A DNA stretch of 24,671 bases, taken from the IMG/VR virus record IMGVR_UViG_3300048021_000427, positions 1-24,671 of that record; one strand, given 5' to 3'. The DNA is from a virus. The position numbers and the translations under genes are program-made. The stretch's first letter is position 1, and each line of letters starts with the position of its first letter. A model generated the notes under the pieces. That model did no database searches, was not told the DNA's origin, and saw only the letters and a list, made by a program, of their open reading frames with translations. Shown piece after piece: positions 14,811 to 21,774 of the stretch.

Positions 14811-15400
14811 TGTTACATCATAAATTATTTCCCACCAATATTTTCTTAATTGATAATCTTCTATCAAGTGAAGAGCTTTCTAAAATACATAACAGAGTTA
14901 CATTTGAAAAAGAAGACACAGAAAATTGGCAAAGTGATTATCTATTACACCATAATATTTACTTTAAAAATTTTGCTGAATTAGTTATGATACAAAATAA
15001 AAAGGCATTAAAGACATTGGGTTATCACTTTAATAGTTTAGAAATTACTGATATGTGGGCAAATATTTTAAGACCAGGCGAAATGCACACAGTACACAAT
15101 CACTCAAATAATTTTTTTAGTGGTGTTTTTTATGTTTATGCACATGAAACATCAGGTATCAATTTTTCGGACCCAAGACCACAAGCGTCAGTTTTTTTAC
15201 CTAAAAAAGATGACAACTTAGATAATGCCAATGTAATAACATATGATTCAAAATCAAATAGAATGTTATTATTTCCCTCATGGCTGTCTCATTGGGTACC
15301 TATAAATAAAAGTAAACATGATAGAATAAGTATATCATGGAATATTATGATACGAGGTGAAATGGGTGAACACAAAGATTTCCAATCAGCAAACTTCTAG
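14810..15400 (+). CDS. Putative 2OG-Fe(II) oxygenase of the HxxHNH / SGVFY type
   Basis: 196 residues. The block MWANILRPGEMHTVHNHSNN (82-101) followed by FFSGVFYVYA (102-111) is the signature of a putative 2OG-Fe(II) oxygenase group common in marine phages and bacteria. Metal ligands would come from H93/H96/H98 rather than a classical H-x-D. The distal part has LLFPSWLSHWVP with His161 and an Arg172 in KHDRISISWNI. It shows little similarity to the other oxygenases here outside the fold. It starts on the last base of uvsY, so it is coupled to the early recombination operon. The substrate is unknown. Confidence 0.78.
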   Translation: MLHHKLFPTNIFLIDNLLSSEELSKIHNRVTFEKEDTENWQSDYLLHHNIYFKNFAELVMIQNKKALKTLGYHFNSLEITDMWANILRPGEMHTVHNHSNNFFSGVFYVYAHETSGINFSDPRPQASVFLPKKDDNLDNANVITYDSKSNRMLLFPSWLSHWVPINKSKHDRISISWNIMIRGEMGEHKDFQSANF

Positions 15401-15959
15401 TTTATTAAAAACTTCTTACATTTCTTATTTTAAGGACGCCATTAGTTCAAAGTTATGTAATATCATAATTAATTACTTTGATAAAAATGCTAAGTGGGAA
15501 ACTTCTACATTTTCTACATCTTCAGGCATTTCTCCAATTACTAAAAAACAAGTGTTCATGCACAATTATTGGATTACTCAAAATCAAAAATATTATTCTC
15601 ACTTAAAAGAATGTTATCTTAATTGTGTCAATGAATACACAAAGAAACACCCAAGAATTATACCAGAAAGATTTACAGATTTTAGAATGAATCGTTACAC
15701 AAAAGGTGGTTATATGAAAAGTCATATAGACAATATACACCATAGTCATGGGCAACAGTTTGGTTACCCACATATAACTGCCTTACTATTTTTAAATGAT
15801 GACTATGAAGGTGGTGATTTTATTTTATGTGATGGTGAATATGAAGTACCTAAAAAGAAAGGTTCATGTATAATATTCCCTTCAAACTTTATGTACCCAC
15901 ATGAAGTAAAGTATGTATCAAAAGGAACAAGATATAGTGTAATGACTTGGATTATATGA
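15366..15959 (+). CDS. 2OG-Fe(II) oxygenase, prolyl-4-hydroxylase-like
   Basis: About 197 residues, using GTG 15366, which has GAGGTG (15354-15359) at good spacing; GTG 15357 in frame is the alternative, and no ATG exists near the N-terminus. The catalytic set is complete: KSHIDNIHH (H120-x-D122), YEGGDFILCD, FPSNFMYPHEV (H179) and KGTRYSVMTW (R189). The blocks GGDF, FPSNF and KGTRYS parallel those in the truncated oxygenase at 2-463, so the two are probably paralogs flanking the structural block. It overlaps the preceding oxygenase gene and shares an ATGA junction with uvsW, placing it in the uvsY-uvsW operon. The substrate is unknown. Confidence 0.85.
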   Translation: MNTKISNQQTSSLLKTSYISYFKDAISSKLCNIIINYFDKNAKWETSTFSTSSGISPITKKQVFMHNYWITQNQKYYSHLKECYLNCVNEYTKKHPRIIPERFTDFRMNRYTKGGYMKSHIDNIHHSHGQQFGYPHITALLFLNDDYEGGDFILCDGEYEVPKKKGSCIIFPSNFMYPHEVKYVSKGTRYSVMTWII

Positions 15960-17434
15960 GAAATATTATAATAACTAAAAAAGATGAAGTACATCTTCAA
16001 GTGGATGCCGAAGCTGATTTAAGGAGAGATTTATCATCTTACTTTACCTTTGAAGTGCCTGGTTATAAGTTTATGCCACAGTATAGAAGTAGAAGGTGGG
16101 ATGGAAAAATTCGCCTGTTTTCCTACGCTAATGGTCAAATCTATACAGGTCTATATCCTTACATACTTAATTGGTGTAAAGAAAATGATGTAGAGATAAT
16201 AGATAACACAGGCATAAAGGATGCCACACTAGATGATAAACTAGTAGATACATTTATCTCTAAACTAAAGATACCTTTTGAAGTAAGAGATTATCAGAAA
16301 GCTGCCTTTAAACATTCGTTAGTTAAGAGTAGATGTTTGTTATTATCGCCGACGGCCTCCGGAAAATCTTTAATAACCTATCTGATGGTTCGTTTTAATT
16401 TACTAAGATTAAAAGAGGAGAAAAACAATAAGATATTGATAATAGTTCCGACTACTTCTTTGGTTGAACAATTATATAAAGACTTTAATGATTATGGTTA
16501 TAATAGTTTAAAGAATGTTCATAAGATATATCAAGGTCATGAAAAAGAAACAAACAAAAGAATTGTGATATCTACTTGGCAATCTATCTATCAAATGCCT
16601 AAAAATTGGTTTCAAGAATATGGTATGATAATAGGTGATGAGGCACATCTATTTAAAGCAGTATCACTAACAAAGATATTATCTAAACTTGTAGACTGTA
16701 AATATAGAGTAGGTCTTACAGGCACTTTAGATGATAGTAAAACACATAAGTTAGTTTTAGAAGGATTATTTGGTGCTGTAAACAGAGTTGTATCAACAGC
16801 AGAATTACAAGAAAAGAAACAGTTAGCTGCTTTAAAAATATATTGCCTTGTTCTGCAACATGACAAGTATTCTAGAGATTTTTTAAGAGAAAAAAGTTAT
16901 CAAGAAGAAATGGATTTTCTTGTATCTTGTGAGTCTCGAAATAAATTTATAACCAATCTGTGTTCCGATTTACAAGGTAATTCTTTATGTTTATTTCAAT
17001 ATGTAGAAAAACATGGTATGTTATTAAAACAAATGATTGAAGATAAGGCAAAGAATAAACAAGTCTTTTTTGTATATGGTGGTGTAGAAGCTGAAGAAAG
17101 AGAAAGAATTAGAGAGATAACTGAGAAGTCTGATAATGCAATTATTATTGCCTCATATGGTACTTTTAGTACAGGTATTAATATTCGCAATTTACATAAC
17201 ATAGTCTTTAGTAGTCCTAGTAAAAGTAAAATAAGAAACTTACAGTCTATTGGTCGTGGTCTTAGATTAAAAGATAATAACTCTAGTGCAACATTATATG
17301 ATATATCAGATGATTTAACACATAACGAAAAAGAGAACTATACTCTGGCCCACTTTAGAGAAAGGATAAATATTTACAACGAAGAAGGTTTTGATTACGA
17401 AATACATGATGTGGAGTTAAACAATGGAAGTTAA
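15956..17434 (+). CDS. uvsW: DNA helicase UvsW
   Basis: 492 residues from ATG 15956 (T4 UvsW is 503). The N-terminal domain (1-105) with FMPQYRSRRWDGKIRLF is the UvsW nucleic-acid-binding module. The SF2 helicase core has RDYQ (111-114), Walker A SPTASGKS (131-138), DEAH (228-231), LTGT (254-257) and motif VI QSIGRGLR (about 430-437). It unwinds R-loops and branched recombination intermediates and helps switch replication from origins to recombination. The TTG at 15947 is a less likely start; ATG 15956 overlaps the preceding stop as ATGA. The Walker A codons sit in a short GC-rich run (16348-16363) unlike surrounding codon choice. Confidence 0.96.
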   Translation: MRNIIITKKDEVHLQVDAEADLRRDLSSYFTFEVPGYKFMPQYRSRRWDGKIRLFSYANGQIYTGLYPYILNWCKENDVEIIDNTGIKDATLDDKLVDTFISKLKIPFEVRDYQKAAFKHSLVKSRCLLLSPTASGKSLITYLMVRFNLLRLKEEKNNKILIIVPTTSLVEQLYKDFNDYGYNSLKNVHKIYQGHEKETNKRIVISTWQSIYQMPKNWFQEYGMIIGDEAHLFKAVSLTKILSKLVDCKYRVGLTGTLDDSKTHKLVLEGLFGAVNRVVSTAELQEKKQLAALKIYCLVLQHDKYSRDFLREKSYQEEMDFLVSCESRNKFITNLCSDLQGNSLCLFQYVEKHGMLLKQMIEDKAKNKQVFFVYGGVEAEERERIREITEKSDNAIIIASYGTFSTGINIRNLHNIVFSSPSKSKIRNLQSIGRGLRLKDNNSSATLYDISDDLTHNEKENYTLAHFRERINIYNEEGFDYEIHDVELNNGS

Positions 17435-17882
17435 AACAGAAGAAAGTAAAGTAAAAGTATCTAAATCATTTGGTGTTAGAATCATTAAACTTATTAATGG
17501 TGATGATATTATTTGTGTTGTTCCTGCTGACAATAGACAGACGCCAGACGCTTCGCCTGTTTTGAGGGTGATAAAACCTTTATTGTTAAAATATGTGCCT
17601 TCTATGGAAGAAGATGGTTTAAGAGATTATATCGCTTTAGTTAAATGGACATCTTATTCTAACGATGAACTTATAAATCTTCCAAAAGATAAGATTATGA
17701 CTATCACTAGTGCAAACGAAGCTATAAAAGAAAGTTATAAAAATGTTTCTAAAGCATATACAGGTGGTGAAACTGATAGTTTAAATCAGGAAGTTTATTC
17801 TAAAGAAAAGATGACTGATGAATTGTCTAACAAAATAAATGAAATCTTTGACACCTTGGATGATGATACAACCAAACATTAA
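17424..17882 (+). CDS. Hypothetical protein with Sm/Lsm-like N-terminal strand pattern
   Basis: 152 residues. The N-terminal half is beta-rich: SFGVRIIKLINGDDIICVV, then VLRVIKPLLLKYV and IALVKWTSY. The KLINGDDI segment resembles the first strand pair of small Sm/Lsm-like barrels. The C-terminal half (about 100-152) is helical and acidic. Similar small proteins near uvsW occur in marine T4-like phages as far as I recall, but without a function. An RNA- or nucleic-acid-linked role would be a guess. GGAG (17411-17414) lies 9 bases before the ATG; the gene overlaps uvsW by 11 bases and is the last of the uvsY operon. A 79-base spacer follows. Confidence 0.6.
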   Translation: MEVKTEESKVKVSKSFGVRIIKLINGDDIICVVPADNRQTPDASPVLRVIKPLLLKYVPSMEEDGLRDYIALVKWTSYSNDELINLPKDKIMTITSANEAIKESYKNVSKAYTGGETDSLNQEVYSKEKMTDELSNKINEIFDTLDDDTTKH

Positions 17883-17961
17883 TCCTTACCTCCAAGCCTT
17901 CTCTGCACACGCAACACGCTAATTTTAACACAGATTTTTGAATCTGTCAATGGTGAAACGA
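17883..17961 (+). promoter_or_regulatory. C-rich spacer with a stem-loop before the desaturase genes
   Basis: The first 38 bases are pyrimidine/C-rich on the + strand, unlike anything nearby. They are followed by a perfect 7-bp stem, ACAGATT (17930-17936) with AATCTGT (17941-17947), and a 4-base loop. No T-run follows the stem, so it is not a classical terminator. No convincing sigma70 or TATAAATA box is seen. It may be a 5' leader element or a transcript-end structure. Confidence 0.4.
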
Positions 17962-18699
17962 ATGAATATATATCAGAAAATGAAACTAATAATGGTACTT
18001 TCCTACACATTATCTATTGTAGGAATGTTTTTTATTACAACAAACTATTTCTTAGTTTCACTTGTTATGTGGATATTATTTACAATAGGTGTATCTGGTG
18101 GATATCACAAACTATTATCTCATAAACAATTTAAAACAGGCAATTTTTTTAAATACTTTTTAATATTCATAGGTACTATATCTGGGTTAGGTAGTAGTAT
18201 CGCCTGGGTTTCACAACACAGGTTACATCATAGACACTCAGATGTCAAGGGTGAAGACCCATATTATCCACAAGAAAAACCTATACTAACAGGATTTCAT
18301 GGTTTCTGGCCAGTCAAAACATTTAATCTAATGATAGTAAAAGACTTGATGAGAGACCCTATACAACTTTTTATACATAATCACTATTTTAAAATAATAA
18401 CAATCTACATTTTATTGTTATTGTCAATCAACCCATTATTAGTTATCTATATGTGGGCGTTGCCATGTACCATGTATCTATTGTGTGTACACTTTGGTGT
18501 AGGTGTATTTGGTCATGGTCAACCAATAGAACTAGGTTGGAGAGAACATGATTTACCAGACAAAAGCATAAATAGTCATGTGCTTAATATATTTACATTA
18601 GGTGAGAGTTATCAAAACAATCATCATTTTGAACCTACTAAACTAATATGTGGTAGATATGATATGTTAGGTTATTTGATGAGAGCAATATCGAAATGA
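17962..18699 (+). CDS. Membrane fatty-acid desaturase 1 (acyl-lipid/acyl-CoA delta-9 type)
   Basis: About 245 residues from ATG 17962, preceded by GGTGA at 5 bases; ATG 17950 and TTG 17938 are in frame but lie in or next to the stem-loop. Hydrophobic segments lie near 8-28, 30-45, 63-80 and 130-165. The three histidine boxes of the di-iron desaturase family are HKLLSH (49-54), HRLHH (86-90) and YQNNHH (217-222). A Gln opens the third box instead of His, a variant I know from bacterial acyl-CoA desaturases. The family introduces double bonds into acyl chains in the inner membrane using O2 and an electron donor. No donor (ferredoxin, cytochrome) is encoded here. It is the first of three consecutive desaturases and ends in an ATGA overlap with the next. 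Confidence 0.9.
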   Translation: MNIYQKMKLIMVLSYTLSIVGMFFITTNYFLVSLVMWILFTIGVSGGYHKLLSHKQFKTGNFFKYFLIFIGTISGLGSSIAWVSQHRLHHRHSDVKGEDPYYPQEKPILTGFHGFWPVKTFNLMIVKDLMRDPIQLFIHNHYFKIITIYILLLLSINPLLVIYMWALPCTMYLLCVHFGVGVFGHGQPIELGWREHDLPDKSINSHVLNIFTLGESYQNNHHFEPTKLICGRYDMLGYLMRAISK

Positions 18700-19445
18700 C
18701 AAGTTATCAAATAGAAAACGCTAAACTATGTGCCTATCAAGGATTTTCTCTTATAGGCATAATTTATGGTTTATTCATTTTACCATTTTATCTATGGCTA
18801 ATATTTTGCTTCGTAGGATGGTTTCTAGGTGGAGTTATAGGTCATGGTGTTGGTCTACATAGATATTGGGCTCATAGAAGTTTTGAAGTAAACAAATTTT
18901 GGCATTATGTATTATGCTTTCAATCAACAATGTGTGGTATGGGGTCGCCAGCTACATATGCAAGTGTACATTTAAGACATCACAAATATTCAGATACAGA
19001 CAAAGACCCACATAGTCCTACACATAAAGGTAAACTATCAGTATTTTTTGGTTACTTTTTTAATATCTATGCTGTAGATTTATCGTATGCAAAAAGATTT
19101 TTAGTTAAATATCCAGAACAGAAATTTGTACATCAACACTATAACAAGTTTCATGTAGTATACATTACATTATTATTTTTAATTAATCCTATTTTATTAT
19201 ATCCATTATATTTCTTCCCTATAATATGGGCAGTTTTATTTGGTGCAATCGTAAATGTATTTAATCATTTACCTGATGAAGGGGTATCAAATAAGAAATG
19301 GATTGAATGGTTATTAGCAGGTGAAGGGTGGCATAAAGAACATCATTATAGAGCTACAGCAACTTATCCTTTTCCTGACTTTTCAGGTACCATTATAAAA
19401 CTTATAGGTGAACCAAAGGTTAAGTATCGTGTCCGTCAACCATAA
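18696..19445 (+). CDS. Membrane fatty-acid desaturase 2
   Basis: 249 residues. Histidine boxes are HRYWAH (55-60), HLRHH (92-96) with a following DKDPHSP, and GEGWHKEHH (209-217), all intact. Hydrophobic stretches near 17-50, 68-82 and 150-185 fit the four-helix topology. It shares the DKDPHSP block, INPIL and overall layout with desaturase 3 and is less close to desaturase 1, so 2 and 3 look like the more recent duplicates. It overlaps desaturase 1 by 4 bases and desaturase 3 by about 17, showing one transcription unit. Regiospecificity (delta-9, delta-12 or other) cannot be read from the sequence. Confidence 0.92.
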   Translation: MTSYQIENAKLCAYQGFSLIGIIYGLFILPFYLWLIFCFVGWFLGGVIGHGVGLHRYWAHRSFEVNKFWHYVLCFQSTMCGMGSPATYASVHLRHHKYSDTDKDPHSPTHKGKLSVFFGYFFNIYAVDLSYAKRFLVKYPEQKFVHQHYNKFHVVYITLLFLINPILLYPLYFFPIIWAVLFGAIVNVFNHLPDEGVSNKKWIEWLLAGEGWHKEHHYRATATYPFPDFSGTIIKLIGEPKVKYRVRQP

Positions 19446-20136
19446 ACTAGGAATTCTACATATACTAATTTGGCTAGGTGCATTATCTAGTTTCTTTATA
19501 TTGTCATTAACTGAATGGTTAATATGTATGTTTATAGGTTGGGTGTTAGGACTTGTCGCACAACCAATAGCAATACACAGATATTTCACACACAAGGCAT
19601 TTAAAACAAATAAATTTTGGCATTACTTCTTATTTCTACATGCTATTTTAGCAAGTGAAGGTTCACCATTAATGTATAAGTCTATACACTTGACACATCA
19701 TAGACATACAGATAGTAATAAAGACCCACATAGTCCAAAGTATAATGGAAAACTAGATACATTCTTTCCATACTTTAACTTTAAAAAAGATTTAAATATA
19801 AACCTATTAAGTGCAAGAGACTTATTAAAAGACAAAGAACATATTTTTGTAGACAAACATTACTTCAAAATTCATTTATTTTATTTCTGTCTCCTGCTTG
19901 CAATTAATCCAATTTTAGTGTATCCTTTCTATATATTTACAGCATTAGTATCAATAGTGGGTGGTGGATATATAAACACATTCTGTCATTATCCAGATTA
20001 TCCACAAGATAAATGGTTATATACAGTACTGTTTGCTGATGGTCACCATAAATATCATCATGATAATCCAGCAGATTACTATGTGCCGTTTACAATATGG
20101 ACAAATACATTTATAAAACTAATAAAAACCAACTGA
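19429..20136 (+). CDS. Membrane fatty-acid desaturase 3
   Basis: About 235 residues from GTG 19429, with AAAGG about 9 bases upstream; GTG 19408 in frame is an alternative, and no ATG start exists near the N-terminus. Histidine boxes are HRYFTH (50-55), HLTHH (87-91) with DKDPHSP, and HHKYHH (206-211), all intact. The region around the third box (ADGHHKYHHDNP) differs from the GEGWH of its neighbour, so substrate or position preference may differ. It lies immediately upstream of the gp55 promoter; read-through from this operon would also transcribe gp55. Confidence 0.9.
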   Translation: MSVNHKLGILHILIWLGALSSFFILSLTEWLICMFIGWVLGLVAQPIAIHRYFTHKAFKTNKFWHYFLFLHAILASEGSPLMYKSIHLTHHRHTDSNKDPHSPKYNGKLDTFFPYFNFKKDLNINLLSARDLLKDKEHIFVDKHYFKIHLFYFCLLLAINPILVYPFYIFTALVSIVGGGYINTFCHYPDYPQDKWLYTVLFADGHHKYHHDNPADYYVPFTIWTNTFIKLIKTN

Positions 20137-20139
20137 CCA

Positions 20140-20168
20140 TTGACATAAAGTATAATATGGAGTATAAT
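20140..20168 (+). promoter_or_regulatory. Perfect sigma70 promoter (TTGACA-17-TATAAT) upstream of gp55
   Basis: TTGACA at 20140-20145, a 17-base spacer, TATAAT at 20163-20168. The -10 overlaps an in-frame ATG at 20167, so a transcript from here cannot include that codon. The second ATG, 20176, lies 7 bases beyond the -10, where transcription should begin. A GGAG at 20159-20162 would only be present on read-through transcripts. Confidence 0.88.
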
Positions 20169-20175
20169 GAATAAC

Positions 20176-20709
20176 ATGAAATCAGATAAGAAAAAAGAAC
20201 ATTATGTAAATAATAAAGAGTTTTTAGCCGCAATGGTTGAATACAGAAAGTTATGTAGTGAGGCAGAAGAATCTGGCGAAGCAAAACCACCTGTAACAAA
20301 CTATATCGGAGAATGCTTTTTAAAAATTGCAAACCATTTATCATATAGACCAAACTTTATAAATTATACATTTAGAGATGATATGATATCTGATGGTATT
20401 GAAAACTGTCTACAGTATCTTGACAATTTCAATCCTGAAAAATCAAACAATCCTTTTGCATATTTTACACAAATAATATACTATGCATTTGTAAGAAGAA
20501 TACAAAAAGAAAAGAAACAATCAGAGATTAAAAGTAGATTGATATTTGAAGGAAACTATGATGAATTTTCACTAAATGATGGTGAAGACAGAGATTTTAG
20601 AAATCAGTTTTCCGACTTTCTACAAAAGAATACTATACTTGACATGCCTAAACCTAAAGCTAAAAAGAAAAAGGAAGTTAAGAAAGGAAGACTTGAATAC
20701 TTTTATTAG
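20176..20709 (+). CDS. 55: Late-transcription sigma factor gp55
   Basis: 177 residues from ATG 20176 (180 from ATG 20167); T4 gp55 is 185. Conserved blocks are YVNNKEFLAAMVEY, YIGECFLKIANHLSYRPNFINYTFRDDMISDGIENCL and NFNPEKSNNPFAYFTQIIYYAFVRRIQKEKKQ, a minimal sigma region 2 that reads the TATAAATA box. The lysine-rich tail ends GRLEYFY, which resembles the hydrophobic C-terminal motif that in T4 binds the gp45 sliding clamp. It fits the TATAAATA sites throughout this window. The start is chosen because the perfect sigma70 promoter would place the RNA 5' end at about 20175. It is the third gene in this window with an ATG right behind a promoter. Confidence 0.94.
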   Translation: MKSDKKKEHYVNNKEFLAAMVEYRKLCSEAEESGEAKPPVTNYIGECFLKIANHLSYRPNFINYTFRDDMISDGIENCLQYLDNFNPEKSNNPFAYFTQIIYYAFVRRIQKEKKQSEIKSRLIFEGNYDEFSLNDGEDRDFRNQFSDFLQKNTILDMPKPKAKKKKEVKKGRLEYFY

Positions 20710-20712
20710 ATT

Positions 20713-21774
20713 ATGAAAATTGCACTATTGAACGATACTCATTTCGGAGTAAGAAATGATTCACCTGCCTTTATGGAATATCAAAACAAATTCTATGATG
20801 AATTGTTTTTTCCATATCTAGAAGAACATAAAATCAAATGCCTAGTACATCTAGGTGATGTTGTTGATAGAAGAAAGTTTATTAACTTCAACACAGCACA
20901 CAACTTTCAACAAAAATTTTGGCGAAGATTGTGGGATATGAAGATAGATACTCATATAATTTTAGGCAACCATGATACTTATTATAAGAATACTAATGAA
21001 GTTAATGCAATGCAACAACTCATTACAACATTTGATGGTAAGGCAGAACCATGGATTTATTCATCACCAAAAGAAATGATATTTGATGGACTAAAAATAT
21101 TATTAGTGCCTTGGATATGTGATGACAATTATGATGAAAGTGTAAACATGATACAAAACTCCACAGCTCAGATATGCATGGGCCATTTAGAAGTAAAAGG
21201 ATTTGAAATGCATAAAGGATTTTTCAATGACCATGGTTTAGAAAAGAACTTATTTAAAAGATTTGAAAAGGTTATCTCTGGACACTTTCATAAGAAATCA
21301 GATGATGGTCAGATATATTATTGTGGTACACAGTATGAAATGACTTGGAACGATTATAAGTGTCCAAAAGGATTTCATATATTTGATACTCAAACAAGAG
21401 AATTAACTAGAGTACCTAATCCATTAAGAATGTTTAGAAAGATTTATTATGATGATAAACAAACTGATTATTCAAAAGAAGATGTATCAAAATATGATAA
21501 TACACATATTAAGATATTTGTAACCAACAAGACTGATAATAATATGTTTGAATCCTTTGTTAATAAATTACATACAGAGATAAATGCACACGAACTTACC
21601 ATTATTGATGAAGATACATCAGACATTACAGCTTCAGTTAGAGATGACATTTTAGACCAAGGAGAAGACACATTGACATTCTTAGGTAATTATGTAGAAC
21701 AAATAGATACTGATTTAGATAGGGCCAAACTTAAACAGTTTATTAATAATCTTTACAAAGAGGTTAACGAATGA
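20713..21774 (+). CDS. 47: Recombination nuclease subunit gp47 (Mre11/SbcD-like)
   Basis: 353 residues (T4 gp47 is 339). Calcineurin-like phosphoesterase motifs are NDTHFG (7-12), HLGDVVDRR (46-54), LGNHD (84-88), then GHLEVKG and SGHFHKK, giving the two-metal site. With gp46 it forms the Mre11/Rad50-type complex that resects DNA ends to create 3' tails for UvsX/UvsY recombination. The gene starts 3 bases after the gp55 stop in a TAGATTATG junction without a Shine-Dalgarno, and overlaps gp46 by 4 bases (ATGA). No defect is seen in the active-site motifs. Confidence 0.95.
   Translation: MKIALLNDTHFGVRNDSPAFMEYQNKFYDELFFPYLEEHKIKCLVHLGDVVDRRKFINFNTAHNFQQKFWRRLWDMKIDTHIILGNHDTYYKNTNEVNAMQQLITTFDGKAEPWIYSSPKEMIFDGLKILLVPWICDDNYDESVNMIQNSTAQICMGHLEVKGFEMHKGFFNDHGLEKNLFKRFEKVISGHFHKKSDDGQIYYCGTQYEMTWNDYKCPKGFHIFDTQTRELTRVPNPLRMFRKIYYDDKQTDYSKEDVSKYDNTHIKIFVTNKTDNNMFESFVNKLHTEINAHELTIIDEDTSDITASVRDDILDQGEDTLTFLGNYVEQIDTDLDRAKLKQFINNLYKEVNE

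Noticed and set aside
14806-14811. TATAAT at the uvsY / oxygenase junction as a promoter
   Set aside because: The nearest TTGACA-like element (TTGAGT, 14776-14781) is 24 bases away, too far for sigma70 use.
15301-15308. TATAAATA inside the 14810-15400 oxygenase gene
   Set aside because: It encodes Tyr-Lys in a conserved part of the protein, about 50 bases before the next start and in an early-type operon; likely chance in AT-rich sequence, though it could weakly serve the 15366 gene.
17848-17853. TTGACA near the end of the 17424 gene as a desaturase promoter
   Set aside because: No -10-like element at 16-18 bases; the next candidate is 13 bases away and poor.
17930-17947. Stem-loop as a rho-independent terminator for the uvsY operon
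   Set aside because: The stem is perfect but AT-rich and no T-run follows on the + strand.
17962-20136. The three desaturase frames as pieces of one broken gene
   Set aside because: Each has its own full set of three His boxes, similar length and no internal stop; they are separate genes.
20151-20156. First TATAAT downstream of TTGACA before gp55
   Set aside because: Only 5 bases from the -35; the TATAAT at 20163 has the correct 17-base spacing.
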